Source of the DNA: Jejudonia soesokkakensis
GTDB lineage: Bacteria > Bacteroidota > Bacteroidia > Flavobacteriales > Flavobacteriaceae
NCBI RefSeq assembly: GCF_042664795.1
Contig: NZ_JBHTBN010000003.1
Coordinates: 62,001 to 126,000, forward strand
Direction of reading: 5' to 3'
DNA length: 64,000 nt
The notes below the pieces were generated by a model. It ran no database searches. It saw only the letters and a program-made list of their open reading frames with translations, and had not been told where the DNA came from. How positions within the stretch are numbered: position 1 is the first letter of the stretch; each line of letters starts with the position of its first letter. Below, in pieces: positions 26,222 through 34,811 of this stretch. The position numbers and the translations under genes are program-made.

Positions 26222-27061
26222 TTACGGCAACCATTTCTTGTCAAAATTAGGAGCACGCTTTTCTAAAAAAGCGTCACGACCTTCTTTTGCTTCGTCTGTC
26301 ATGTAGGCAAGACGAGTTGCTTCGCCGGCAAAGACCTGTTGACCTACCATACCATCGTCTGTCAGGTTCATGGCAAACTTGAGCATCTTTATACTGGTAG
26401 GTGACTTTCCAAGGATTTCCTGTGCCCAATCAAAAGCAGTCTGCTCCAACTCATTATGAGGTACAACGGCATTGACCATTCCCATCTCAAAAGCCTCTTG
26501 CGCATTGTAATTCCTTCCGAGGAAAAAAATCTCACGAGCTCTTTTCTGGCCTACCATTTTGGCAAGATAGGCGCTTCCATAGCCGCCGTCAAAACTGGTG
26601 ACATCCGCATCGGTTTGTTTAAAAATTGCATGCTCTCTACTAGCTAAGGTCATGTCGCAAACCACATGCAGACTATGTCCTCCTCCCACTGCCCATCCTG
26701 GTACAACACAGATTACTGCTTTTGGCATAAAACGTATCAATCGTTGGGCATCCAATATGTTTAATCGATGATACCCATCTTCCCCAACATAGCCCTGGTG
26801 ACCCCGAACTTTTTGATCGCCTCCACTACAAAAACTCCAAACACCGTCTTTGGTCGAAGGTCCTTCGGCCGATAGCAATACAACACCAATACTCGTATCT
26901 TCCTGCGCGTCGTGTAAAGCGTCCAACAATTCTGAAGTGGTTTGAGGTCTAAACGCATTTCGCACATCAGGTCTGTTAAAAGCGATACGTGCCACATTGT
27001 GTGACTTTTTATAGGTGATATCTGTATATTCTTTTGCGGTTTTCCAATCGGGTTGCAACAT
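26222..27061 (-). CDS. menB: 1,4-dihydroxy-2-naphthoyl-CoA synthase
   Basis: 279 residues from the ATG at 27061; an in-frame upstream ATG at 27121 would add 20 unrelated residues and cross the promoter and a palindromic repeat. The enzyme closes the second ring of menaquinone by Dieckmann-type condensation of o-succinylbenzoyl-CoA. Crotonase-fold features are present: IAFNRPDVRNAFRP, SGGDQKVRG and VVPGWAVGGGHSLHVVCD, with the C-terminal tail FLEKRAPNFDKKWLP typical of MenB. The other men genes lie a few kilobases away in this window. Confidence 0.95.
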   Translation of the reverse strand: MLQPDWKTAKEYTDITYKKSHNVARIAFNRPDVRNAFRPQTTSELLDALHDAQEDTSIGVVLLSAEGPSTKDGVWSFCSGGDQKVRGHQGYVGEDGYHRLNILDAQRLIRFMPKAVICVVPGWAVGGGHSLHVVCDMTLASREHAIFKQTDADVTSFDGGYGSAYLAKMVGQKRAREIFFLGRNYNAQEAFEMGMVNAVVPHNELEQTAFDWAQEILGKSPTSIKMLKFAMNLTDDGMVGQQVFAGEATRLAYMTDEAKEGRDAFLEKRAPNFDKKWLP

Positions 27062-27078
27062 AATTCTTATTTTTACGT

Positions 27079-27086
27079 CAAAGATA
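27079..27086 (-). promoter_or_regulatory. Putative -7 element (TATCTTTG) of menB
   Basis: TATCTTTG on the minus strand fits TAnnTTTG exactly and ends 17 bases before the menB ATG at 27061. Confidence 0.55.
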
Positions 27087-27089
27087 CTA

Positions 27090-27110
27090 ATTCCCGCGAA
27101 GGCGGAAATC
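27090..27110. repeat. Palindromic intergenic repeat (TTCCCGC-GAAG-GCGGaAA type)
   Basis: TTCCCGC and GCGGAAA flank a GAAG loop with one mismatch. I recognise this as a small palindromic repeat of the sort found in many bacterial intergenic regions. It sits between the menB promoter and the next gene's start. Confidence 0.45.
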
Positions 27111-27133
27111 TCATCAAACAATTTCTATATACC

Positions 27134-28255
27134 ATGCGTACCTTATTTATTTTCTTTGGAAGCTTTTTAATAGCAATGACCTCTTTTGCTCAAGAAATTT
27201 ATCGATTTACTCCTCAGATAAATCTGGAAGCAACACCAGTAATTAGTCAGGGACGAACAGGAACCTGCTGGAGTTTTTCTACTTCCTCTTTTCTGGAGTC
27301 TGAAATTATTCGGCTAACAGGGAAAGAGATAGATCTTTCTGAAATGTATACGGTAAGAAATACTTATCCAAAAAAAGCTGAAAATTTTGTAATGCGGCAA
27401 GGAAAGGCACAATTTAGTGAAGGCGGATTAGCACATGACGTGATGAATTCGGTACGGGAATTTGGACTCGTACCAAATAGCGCGTATACAGGTCTGGATG
27501 TTTCCGAAGAAAATCACAACCATGCAGAACTGGTTGCAATACTAGAAGCTATGGTAAAAACCTATGTGGATAATCCTGGAAGAAAACTCAGTAAAAAATG
27601 GCGTCCGGCCTTAAATGCTGTTTTAGACGCATATTTAGGTTCAAACCCAAAGAATTTTACTTTTGAAGGAAAACAATATACACCCCAAAGTTTTTTGGCA
27701 ATTACTAAAATTGTACCAGACGATTATGTGACGGTGACCTCTTTTTCTCATGCGCCCTATTATCAATCCTTTATTTTAAATATTCCAGATAACTGGAGTT
27801 ACGGAAGCATGTATAATGTCCCATTAGATGAAATGATGCTAGTTATTGATACGGCACTCGAAAATGGATTTACAGTAGAATTGGATTGTGATGTAAGTGA
27901 AGCTACCTTCTCGAGTAAAGATGGCGTGGCTGTGGTTCCTGCTGTTTCAGAAAATAATATCAAAGCTTTACAAGGGTTGTATCCCGAAATGAAAATTGAA
28001 CAACAGTACAGACAGGAGGAATTCGAAAATTTTACCACCACAGATGACCACTTAATGCATGTTACAGGCACAGTTATTGACCAGAACGGAAACAAATATT
28101 ATACAGTAAAAAACAGTTGGGGAACCGATGAAAAGCGAAATGCCAATGGCGGCTATGTGTACTTTAGTGAGGCATATATGCGTTTAAAAGCTATTAGTGT
28201 AATGGTACATAAAGATGCACTGCCTAAGACAACAGCTTCAAAACTTAATATATAG
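27134..28255 (+). CDS. Exported bleomycin-hydrolase-like (C1) cysteine protease
   Basis: 374 residues from the ATG at 27134, where the signal peptide (20 residues, ending SFAQ) begins; an in-frame ATG at 27053 would run through the menB promoter. The mature enzyme has the C1 catalytic set: Gln39, Cys45 (QGRTGTCWSFS), His306 (DDHLMHVTG) and Asn327 (VKNSWGTD). The domain order and the TGTCWSF block resemble bleomycin hydrolase/aminopeptidase C, which are normally cytoplasmic; this copy is exported. It probably degrades peptides in the periplasm. It is distinct from the C1 protease at 24649-26100. Confidence 0.85.
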   Translation: MRTLFIFFGSFLIAMTSFAQEIYRFTPQINLEATPVISQGRTGTCWSFSTSSFLESEIIRLTGKEIDLSEMYTVRNTYPKKAENFVMRQGKAQFSEGGLAHDVMNSVREFGLVPNSAYTGLDVSEENHNHAELVAILEAMVKTYVDNPGRKLSKKWRPALNAVLDAYLGSNPKNFTFEGKQYTPQSFLAITKIVPDDYVTVTSFSHAPYYQSFILNIPDNWSYGSMYNVPLDEMMLVIDTALENGFTVELDCDVSEATFSSKDGVAVVPAVSENNIKALQGLYPEMKIEQQYRQEEFENFTTTDDHLMHVTGTVIDQNGNKYYTVKNSWGTDEKRNANGGYVYFSEAYMRLKAISVMVHKDALPKTTASKLNI

Positions 28256-28283
28256 TTGGCGTAATTTTTGCTAACTTGATCAT

Positions 28284-28751
28284 ATGAAAAAAATAGTATT
28301 TCTTTTTATCCTTTTTCCAATGCTTGCAATAGCGCAATACGATTTAGAGTCACGCTTTTTTTCAATTTCTTCTGAATCTTTACCCGTAGTAGAGTCTTTT
28401 TCACCAGATGCCTCCTTTAGCTTAGATAGCGCTCCTTCCCTCTTTAACACACCGTTGAAAACGTTTAAAATGAATGTAGAGAATTATCGAGAGTCTGTCG
28501 ATATGATGACTGCTATTGCTAATAAAGATCGATTTGTAACACGAGACATAGATGTTGAAGCACTTAACTCAAAGTACAGTGGCCTTGGCGGAACAGCACA
28601 ATACAAACCTGACGGTACAACAAGAGTCTATAATCGAGTGTATCGAGAATCCAGAGGGCTGGATCTTTTTTCACCTTATCAGAATAATTTTGTCTGTGAA
28701 AGCTGTCTGCCTTATAGAGTGAGACCTCGAATTTATGTGAGATCATATTAA
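28284..28751 (+). CDS. Small secreted protein, unknown function
   Basis: 155 residues with a 17-residue signal peptide ending AIAQ. A Ser/Pro/Phe-rich stretch is followed by a Tyr- and Arg-rich C-terminus with two cysteines (CESC). I do not recognise it. It starts 28 bases after the bleomycin-hydrolase-like protease and may be co-transcribed with it, for example as a substrate or inhibitor; that is an inference. Its end overlaps the stop of cvfB on the other strand by nine bases. Confidence 0.65.
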   Translation: MKKIVFLFILFPMLAIAQYDLESRFFSISSESLPVVESFSPDASFSLDSAPSLFNTPLKTFKMNVENYRESVDMMTAIANKDRFVTRDIDVEALNSKYSGLGGTAQYKPDGTTRVYNRVYRESRGLDLFSPYQNNFVCESCLPYRVRPRIYVRSY

Positions 28752-29573
28752 TTCAATACCATCTTCCTTAAGTACAATTTGCTTGTCCTTATATAAACTT
28801 CCAATTGCCTTTTTAAAGCTCTTTTTACTTAGTCCTAACAGATTTTTAATCTCCTCTGGAGCACTTTTGTCGTGAAGTGGTAAGAAGCCTCCTGCAGCCT
28901 TTAACTCATCTAGTATAAAATTAGCATTGGGTTCGATGCTTCGGTAACCGGGCGCCTGTAAAACCAAATCTATTTTATTATCATCACGTACTTTTTTAAC
29001 GAAAGCTTTAATTCGATCACCTGTTCTAATATCTTCAAAAATATCGTCGATATAGATAAGTCCGTGGTGTTTTCCATTGACGATTGCATTGGCGCCTTTT
29101 TCGGTAAGATGTGTTACCAGAATATCTACTTCATCAAATTTTTCTACGGAAACGGTATCGTTAGAAACAAATTTATTGGTTTTACTGGAACCTACTAACC
29201 TGTTGGTTTGCTCGTCCATATACATATAAACAATATACCAACTGCCTACTTTCATTGGGCGAGCCTGTTCTTTAAAAGGCACAAACAATTGTTTTTGAAC
29301 ACCCCAGTCCATATAGGCTCCATATTCATTTACATCACTGCAATGAAGATACCCAAACTCATTTAAAAATATATAAGGGGTTAGTGTCGTGGCAACAGGA
29401 CGTTCTTCATAATCCAGATATACAAAAACCTCCAGCATATCACCAATTTCCCAATGTTCTGGTTTATATCTATGCGGAAGTAATACCACATTCTCTTCGG
29501 TATCGCCTAAATAAAGACCTGGATCTGTATCTCGTAAGATTTCCAGAGTGTTATATTCACCAATTTTAATCAT
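28743..29573 (-). CDS. cvfB: CvfB family S1-like RNA-binding protein
   Basis: 276 residues from the ATG at 29573; the open frame continues upstream but the family start MIKIGEYNTLEI is here, and the promoter motif ends just before it. The protein has S1-like beta-barrel domains in the first 200 residues (DTDPGLYLG, YGAYMDWGVQKQLFVP, NAIVNGKHHGLIYIDDIF) and a C-terminal winged helix (EIKNLLGLSKKSFKKAIGSLYKD). CvfB/YitL proteins bind RNA and affect stress and virulence gene expression in other bacteria; the target here is unknown. Confidence 0.88.
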   Translation of the reverse strand: MIKIGEYNTLEILRDTDPGLYLGDTEENVVLLPHRYKPEHWEIGDMLEVFVYLDYEERPVATTLTPYIFLNEFGYLHCSDVNEYGAYMDWGVQKQLFVPFKEQARPMKVGSWYIVYMYMDEQTNRLVGSSKTNKFVSNDTVSVEKFDEVDILVTHLTEKGANAIVNGKHHGLIYIDDIFEDIRTGDRIKAFVKKVRDDNKIDLVLQAPGYRSIEPNANFILDELKAAGGFLPLHDKSAPEEIKNLLGLSKKSFKKAIGSLYKDKQIVLKEDGIELI

Positions 29574-29577
29574 AAGA

Positions 29578-29585
29578 CAAAGATA
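29578..29585 (-). promoter_or_regulatory. Putative -7 element (TATCTTTG) of cvfB, next to its ATG
   Basis: TATCTTTG ends four bases before the ATG at 29573, so the transcript should start at or near the ATG. A leaderless mRNA is implied. Confidence 0.6.
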
Positions 29586-29655
29586 CAATTTCCGATTACC
29601 AAATGTGAACAAAAAATAGGTAGAGATGTAAAAATTAAATCGTATTTTGTGAACT

Positions 29656-30066
29656 ATGAAAGAAAGCGTCCCCCACAACTTTCCGATTGAAACTCCCTTA
29701 AAGAAAAAGCTTCAAACCGAACTAGGCACTCTACACTTTTTTGATAAGTTGGTCGTGTTAGAAATTAACAGCGGAATTACCCTTAGTTATAAAAATGGTG
29801 CTTCATTGCTGGCTAAAGGAATTTCTGTCATGGGCTTAAAGCCTTTTGTGTTGATCTCAAACAGAATTAATTCGTATGCGGTAGATCCAAACGATTATAC
29901 TTATTTACAAAAAATACCTACCCTAAAGGGAATTGCCATTGTTTACCACAACGAGACCAGTAAAAAGAATGCAGAATTAGAAAAGAATTTCTTTCAAAAG
30001 CCCTTCAAAGCATTTTCATGCATGGAAGACGCAGTGGTTTGGTCAAAGTCAATACTCGAAACCTAA
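29656..30066 (+). CDS. Small cytoplasmic protein, STAS/SpoIIAA-like fold possible
   Basis: 136 residues, no signal peptide. The pattern LHFFDKLVVLEINSGITLSY followed by a helix and strand, and a later LKGIAIVYHNE, suggests an alpha/beta fold like the SpoIIAA/STAS-type domains of flavobacteria. I am not certain. It is divergent from cvfB, and its stop overlaps the menD stop region by four bases. No partner gene hints at a function. Confidence 0.6.
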   Translation: MKESVPHNFPIETPLKKKLQTELGTLHFFDKLVVLEINSGITLSYKNGASLLAKGISVMGLKPFVLISNRINSYAVDPNDYTYLQKIPTLKGIAIVYHNETSKKNAELEKNFFQKPFKAFSCMEDAVVWSKSILET

Positions 30067-31739
30067 GCAATAAACTGAAAATACTCCAGGAGCACCTGAT
30101 CATTAATTTGAGATGGTGTAAAAACCTCTAGCAGTTTAGGACTTTCAGAAGCATTATAAAATGTTTTAAGTTCTTTTTGAAGGGTTTCTTCGGAAGCTGC
30201 TGTAGTATATTCCAACCCAAACATCGCACACAAATGCATTGACGTTAATGTGTGTTTTGTTTCAAAGAAATGCTCAAAATTCTTAGCATCTTTTGCTTTC
30301 GGAAGAATTCTAAAAATTCCGCCACCACCATTGTTAATCACAATAATCCTGAAACTATTAGGAATGTGATCATTCCATAATGCATTACTATCGTAAAGAA
30401 AGCCAAGATCTCCTGTCACCAAAACCGTTTGCCTGGCTGAAGCATAGGCTGCTCCAATAGCTGTACTGGTACTCCCGTCAATCCCGCTCGTACCTCGATT
30501 GCAATATACATGTACCTTTTCTGGGATAGTGAATAATTGTGAATAACGAATAGCCGTGCTATTACTCAACTGCATATCCATGGGGTTTGATAGGGATGAA
30601 ATAATATGCTCATGAACCTTAAAATCACAAAAAGGAATTTGTTTTAAATACTGGGCATGTTTTTGAGTGCGCCAATCCTTGACTTGTTTCCAAGCTTCGT
30701 GATATTCACTTTCAGTACTTTTTGCTTCTGAAAGAAATGATTTTAAAAACTGATTCGGGCAAACTTTAAAGTGCTTTTTTAAACTGAAAAAGGTATCGTA
30801 CGCTTTTTTCTCATCTACATGCCAATGTTCCTTAGGAGCGTGGTTTCTTAAAAATGCTTTTATCTTTTTTGAAACTATCATTCCGCCAAAGGTGAGTAAA
30901 ATATCAGGTTGCAGTGCTTCAAAATCGGCTTCCTTTAAAGGCGCAATTAACTGATCAATAGCTGAAATGAAGTGATCATGATGTATATTGGAGGTAGTTT
31001 CGGTTAAAACAAGTACGCTAGGATCATTAGCCAAAGAATTGATATACTGCTGTTCTACACTTTCGGGTGAAAGCACCCCTACTAGAATCATCTTCTTTTT
31101 ACTTTGATTCCACTTTTCTACAAAAGGCTTCAATTCTTTTACAAAACTTTCCGAAGAAGCCGTATTAGTACTTCGCGCTGGAACATGCTGTGGCTGCACT
31201 TGAACATCGTCTACCACATTGTATAAGGGTTCAGAAAAAGGCAGGTTGATATGTACAGGACCTTTTAATTCTATCGCTGTATTGAGAGCTACATTGATTT
31301 CAGTTTCGTTAAAGATCTGATGTTCGTCTCCTTCTTTGCAGTTTGCATTATACAAAATATGATTTGAAAATACATTTTCCTGATTGATCGTTTGGCCATC
31401 ACCAATATCCACTAAGTTTTGAGGTCTGTCTGCCGACAGGACTACCAACGGAATATCACTATAAAATGCTTCTGCGATCGCTGGATAATAATTTAATAAC
31501 GCTGAACCCGACGTGCAAACCAATACAACAGGTTTCTGTAACTGTTGTGCCATTCCTAAGGCAAAAAATGCAGCACAACGCTCGTCAACGATACTAAAAT
31601 TTTTAAATTTTCCATGCTCATTAAAGCCAATGGTTAGCGGTGCATTTCTACTTCCAGGAGAAATAACAATATGGACTATGTCTTTTGCATAACAAAGCTG
31701 AACAACGGTTTGTGATAACACTTTCGACGAGAATTTCAT
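30063..31739 (-). CDS. menD: 2-succinyl-5-enolpyruvyl-6-hydroxy-3-cyclohexene-1-carboxylate synthase
   Basis: 558 residues from the ATG at 31739; a TTG nine bases upstream is in frame but sits inside the predicted -7 promoter element. MenD is a thiamine-diphosphate enzyme that joins isochorismate and 2-oxoglutarate in menaquinone synthesis. It carries the SPGSRNAPL substrate loop, VVLSADRPQNLVDIGDGQT, the second-half diphosphate motif GDLGFLYDSNAL and INNGGGGIF. It follows menF by 32 bases, and the set menI-menF-menD runs in one direction. Confidence 0.95.
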   Translation of the reverse strand: MKFSSKVLSQTVVQLCYAKDIVHIVISPGSRNAPLTIGFNEHGKFKNFSIVDERCAAFFALGMAQQLQKPVVLVCTSGSALLNYYPAIAEAFYSDIPLVVLSADRPQNLVDIGDGQTINQENVFSNHILYNANCKEGDEHQIFNETEINVALNTAIELKGPVHINLPFSEPLYNVVDDVQVQPQHVPARSTNTASSESFVKELKPFVEKWNQSKKKMILVGVLSPESVEQQYINSLANDPSVLVLTETTSNIHHDHFISAIDQLIAPLKEADFEALQPDILLTFGGMIVSKKIKAFLRNHAPKEHWHVDEKKAYDTFFSLKKHFKVCPNQFLKSFLSEAKSTESEYHEAWKQVKDWRTQKHAQYLKQIPFCDFKVHEHIISSLSNPMDMQLSNSTAIRYSQLFTIPEKVHVYCNRGTSGIDGSTSTAIGAAYASARQTVLVTGDLGFLYDSNALWNDHIPNSFRIIVINNGGGGIFRILPKAKDAKNFEHFFETKHTLTSMHLCAMFGLEYTTAASEETLQKELKTFYNASESPKLLEVFTPSQINDQVLLEYFQFIA

Positions 31740-31745
31740 ACCCAA

Positions 31746-31753
31746 CAAAGGTA
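31746..31753 (-). promoter_or_regulatory. Putative -7 element (TACCTTTG) of menD
   Basis: TACCTTTG ends six bases before the menD ATG, so menD has its own likely promoter within the cluster besides the upstream menI/menF promoter, and a leaderless start. Confidence 0.55.
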
Positions 31754-31771
31754 CAAACTAAGGGTGTATAT

Positions 31772-32842
31772 TTAAAGTAAAGGGTGCAGTACTTGTAGCA
31801 TGGTCTGCATTTTATTTTGGGTTTCTATAAACTCCAATTCTGGATTAGAATCCTCTGTTATCCCACCGCCAACATACAAGGTTGCTTTCTTTGGTTGCAG
31901 CCTCATACAACGAAGATTTACATAGAGAGATGTCGTTTCAGACTCAGGTCGAATAATCCCTACAAAACCCGTATAAAACTCTCGGTCGTATCCCTCATTA
32001 TTGTCAATAAATTGTTTTGCTACTTCCTTAGGAGTGCCACAAATAGCGGGTGTAGGATGCAATGCATTTACAATACTTTTTAACGAAGATCTACTTTTTT
32101 TAATTACTCCCTCAATATCTGTACGTAAGTGTACTAAGGTTCCTGCTGGATGTGAGTATGTTTTAGAAATTTTTATTACTGACGTAATTTTTTCAAGATT
32201 TTTACTGATAGCATCAACAACATATTTTTGTTCATTTTTCTCTTTATGTCCCCAATCTACAACCATTCCGTTTTGAGGCTTTTTTGTACCTGCAAGTGCC
32301 ATAGTGGCAAATGAAGTGTCTTTTTTCTTAACCAAAATTTCTGGAGTGGCACCACACCAAATATCTGTTTCAGGATGATACCAACAGTATGTAAAAACAC
32401 TAGCGTATAATGAAAATAAACGTTTCAATACATTTTCCAAGTCTAAGAAGGGAAGATCGATTTCTTTTTTCCTAGAAGTCACTACTTTTTTTAGTGGCGT
32501 ATTTTGTATGGTTTTAATAGATTTCTGTACCAAAGCCTCATAAGCTTGTTTTTCTAAAAAATCTTCATTTAGGGGTACCTCAGTCATTGGGTGAATAGAA
32601 CTGAGATCTACATGGGTTGTAATAGTTGTAGTTTGGTCTATCGGTAGAAAATAAGCGTTATCGGCAAAATCAAAAGGGGCTAATATCGCTCCTGCTTGCT
32701 CAAAATTATCATTCCTACTATTGATTTTAGAAGTGAATAGGTAAGCCGTTATCTCATTGGATTCGGGGTGTGCAAATACCATAAATGGTAATTTGCTTTC
32801 GTAATGTTCTTTAATTTTTTGGCAAAATAAATCTATCTCCAT
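31772..32842 (-). CDS. menF: Isochorismate synthase
   Basis: 356 residues, shorter than E. coli MenF and close to other Bacteroidota chorismate-binding enzymes. The chorismate-binding half includes FATMALAGTKK, the ALHPTPAICGTP block and the metal-binding C-terminus, with GGGITEDSNPELEFIETQNKM. It makes isochorismate for MenD. An EntC-type siderophore role is possible, but the adjacent menD and menI genes make menaquinone the better reading. It starts 4 bases after the menI stop. Confidence 0.9.
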   Translation of the reverse strand: MEIDLFCQKIKEHYESKLPFMVFAHPESNEITAYLFTSKINSRNDNFEQAGAILAPFDFADNAYFLPIDQTTTITTHVDLSSIHPMTEVPLNEDFLEKQAYEALVQKSIKTIQNTPLKKVVTSRKKEIDLPFLDLENVLKRLFSLYASVFTYCWYHPETDIWCGATPEILVKKKDTSFATMALAGTKKPQNGMVVDWGHKEKNEQKYVVDAISKNLEKITSVIKISKTYSHPAGTLVHLRTDIEGVIKKSRSSLKSIVNALHPTPAICGTPKEVAKQFIDNNEGYDREFYTGFVGIIRPESETTSLYVNLRCMRLQPKKATLYVGGGITEDSNPELEFIETQNKMQTMLQVLHPLL

Positions 32843-32846
32843 GGAT

Positions 32847-33266
32847 TTATCTACGTAACGTGAGCGTTGTTAGTTTTACGAGTGAAATTAATTCTTTTTG
32901 ATGGTTTTCAATTCTAATTTGCCACAGTTGTGTTGTACGTCCTTTATGCACAATAGATGCGTGTGCAAACACCTCTCCTTCCTTAATACTCTTTATATGA
33001 TTAGCTGAAATTTCAATTCCCCTAATAGTTACATCTTCTTCATTTAAAAAGATAAAAGCACCTGCACTTCCAACACTTTCGGCCAGTGCTACCGAAGCAC
33101 CACCATGTAAAACACCATCAGGCTGATGAACTCTTGAGTTTACTGGCATTTTAGCAACAACTGTATTTTCGGTTACATCAATAAACTCAATTTGAAGTGT
33201 TTCCATCAAGGTGTTTTTACACATCTTGTTGCAGGCTTCAAGTATTTGTTCTTTAGATAATTTCAT
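32847..33266 (-). CDS. Hotdog-fold thioesterase, probable DHNA-CoA hydrolase
   Basis: 139 residues of the PaaI/YdiI-type 4HBT family: the signature HQPDGVLHGGASVALAESVGS gives the catalytic Glu. It is the first gene of the menI-menF-menD run, so hydrolysis of 1,4-dihydroxy-2-naphthoyl-CoA is the natural role. The family also includes general acyl-CoA thioesterases, so the specific substrate is inferred from context. It shares a 41-base divergent gap with the esterase gene. Confidence 0.82.
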   Translation of the reverse strand: MKLSKEQILEACNKMCKNTLMETLQIEFIDVTENTVVAKMPVNSRVHQPDGVLHGGASVALAESVGSAGAFIFLNEEDVTIRGIEISANHIKSIKEGEVFAHASIVHKGRTTQLWQIRIENHQKELISLVKLTTLTLRR

Positions 33267-33274
33267 AAGGTATA

Positions 33275-33288
33275 TTTACATTTGTAAA
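33275..33288. promoter_or_regulatory. Palindrome TTTACA-TT-TGTAAA in the divergent menI/esterase gap
   Basis: A perfect inverted repeat of six-base arms with a two-base spacer lies in the 41-base gap between two divergent starts. It overlaps the esterase gene's TACATTTG (33277-33284). It could be an operator or a chance result of the AT-rich promoter. Confidence 0.35.
33277..33284 (+). promoter_or_regulatory. Putative -7 element (TACATTTG) of the esterase gene
   Basis: TACATTTG fits TAnnTTTG and ends 23 bases before the ATG at 33308. It falls inside the palindrome at 33275-33288. Confidence 0.45.
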
Positions 33289-33307
33289 AATACAAAATTG
33301 ATCCCGA

Positions 33308-33961
33308 ATGTCTTCAGAAAAAAGTGTCACCTATAATACAACCAATTCTTACTCTACGTTAAATGCCTTTTCGGAAAATACTAAGAATGTATGGCTGGTT
33401 TTCCACGGAATGGGCTATCTGAGTCGGTATTTTATCAGGTATTTTTCAGATATAGATGCTTCTGAAAATTTTATAATTGCCCCACAGGCTCCCTCAAAAT
33501 ATTATCAGGGTACAAATTTTAAACATGTAGGAGCATCTTGGCTTACAAAAGAAGATACTATTTCTGAAACTCAAAACATTCTACGCTATATAGATGAAAT
33601 CTGGAAAACCGAAAAACCTGCAAAAGACTTTACCTTTATAGTATTAGGATATTCGCAGGGAGTATCAATAGCCACGAGATGGTTGGCGAGCAGAAAAATT
33701 CAATGTGACCATTTGGTACTACATTCTGGTGGCATTCCTGTAGAATTGACACCTAAAGATTTCGAATATCTTGACAAAAATACATCTGTGACCTACTTAT
33801 ACGGTGACCATGATCCCTATATTACCGAAGCACGAAAAACAGAAGAACATTTGAAAGGAACTAACCTTTTTGGAGAAAGACTGAAAATATCAGTTTTTAA
33901 AGGGGTTCACGAAGTAAACAAAGACTATATTTACCGTTTATCGAAAAAAAATGCACTTTAG
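33308..33961 (+). CDS. Alpha/beta-hydrolase, phospholipase/carboxylesterase type
   Basis: 217 residues, no signal peptide. The nucleophile elbow is GYSQG (Ser116), the acid is Asp167 or Asp169 in YGDHDPYI, and the base His201 in KGVHEV. The size and layout match small cytoplasmic carboxylesterases. Substrate unknown. The last codons overlap an inverted repeat at 33949-33971. Confidence 0.8.
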   Translation: MSSEKSVTYNTTNSYSTLNAFSENTKNVWLVFHGMGYLSRYFIRYFSDIDASENFIIAPQAPSKYYQGTNFKHVGASWLTKEDTISETQNILRYIDEIWKTEKPAKDFTFIVLGYSQGVSIATRWLASRKIQCDHLVLHSGGIPVELTPKDFEYLDKNTSVTYLYGDHDPYITEARKTEEHLKGTNLFGERLKISVFKGVHEVNKDYIYRLSKKNAL

Positions 33962-33973
33962 CAGTGCATTTCA
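33949..33973 (+). terminator. Hairpin at the 3' end of the esterase gene
   Basis: AAATGCACT pairs with AGTGCATTT over the loop TTAGC, overlapping the stop codon. The T tract after it is short (TTTC), so it is a weak terminator on this strand; on the other strand a run of eight Ts would follow, but no gene needs it there. Confidence 0.5.
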
Positions 33974-34046
33974 TCGAAAATATTTGCACTATACAGAATA
34001 ATTTATTTTATTTACACTGTATTGTAAGAAAAAACTGATATAACCG

Positions 34047-34757
34047 ATGAAAAAAATTCTTTTAACCCCCGTACTATTATTAGTTACTTTGTCTCTTTTT
34101 GCTGAAGTATCTAATTCCGAAAAACAAGCTCTAGTTGATTTATATATTGCAACAAATGGTGAGAACTGGACAAACACTTGGGATCTCAATGAAGCTGTAT
34201 CAACTTGGCATGGAGTCACAGTAACTAACGATAAGGTTACGGGAATTAGTCTTCTCTTTAATAATATGCATGGAGAATTACCTGTTTCTCTGGGATCTCT
34301 AACGCATCTTACCAAACTTGAATTATCATTTAATCAGTTATCTGGACAAATTCCAGCTTCGTTAGGAAATATCACCGGTCTTAAAATACTTGCCTTTAAT
34401 GGAAATAATCTTGAGGGTTTTATTCCTGAAAGTTTAGGAAATATCGCAACACTTGAGGAACTTCATTTAAGCAGCAACCAACTTACGGGTGTAATCCCAC
34501 AAACAATCGGGAATCTTACAAACTTGACCGTTTTAAATGTTTTTGACAATAATCTTAAAGGAGCTATCCCTGCAAATCTAGTTTTTAACCAAAATCTAAA
34601 GCAACTTATCATTGCCGAAAATAACATTGAACAATCCGATGCTTTTGCAGGAATACTGCTATTTGAAGGTTCTAAAAATCCTCAATTTAAAAAACCAGTA
34701 ATTACCCCTGTTTCTAAAACAGTCATTGCTATCGAAACCAATGACGATGAAAATTAG
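34047..34757 (+). CDS. Secreted leucine-rich-repeat protein, plant-type repeats
   Basis: 236 residues with a signal peptide ending about residue 19. An N-terminal cap with ALVDLYIATNGENWTNTW is followed by about five repeats of 24 residues of the plant-specific form (L..L.L..N.L.G.IP..LG.L), for example LSGQIPASLGNITGLKIL. There is no C-terminal sorting domain. LRRs bind proteins or peptides; the function is unknown. A bidirectional terminator follows. Confidence 0.88.
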   Translation: MKKILLTPVLLLVTLSLFAEVSNSEKQALVDLYIATNGENWTNTWDLNEAVSTWHGVTVTNDKVTGISLLFNNMHGELPVSLGSLTHLTKLELSFNQLSGQIPASLGNITGLKILAFNGNNLEGFIPESLGNIATLEELHLSSNQLTGVIPQTIGNLTNLTVLNVFDNNLKGAIPANLVFNQNLKQLIIAENNIEQSDAFAGILLFEGSKNPQFKKPVITPVSKTVIAIETNDDEN

Positions 34758-34781
34758 AAATTTTAGTTAATAGTTCACCTA

Positions 34782-34811
34782 AAAAGCGGCTTTATAAAAG
34801 TCGCTTTTTTT
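34782..34811. terminator. Terminator between the LRR gene and the convergent SBF transporter gene
   Basis: AAAAGCGGCTTT pairs with AAAGTCGCTTTT (one G-T pair), loop ATA, followed by a T tract on the plus strand and a shorter one on the minus strand. It can serve both genes. Confidence 0.85.

Noticed and set aside
31740..31748. TTG start codon of menD at 31748
   Set aside because: The TTG lies within the TACCTTTG element; the ATG at 31739 is the better start.
31772..32842. Siderophore-type isochorismate synthase (EntC)
   Set aside because: The neighbours are menD and menI, and no siderophore genes are in the window.
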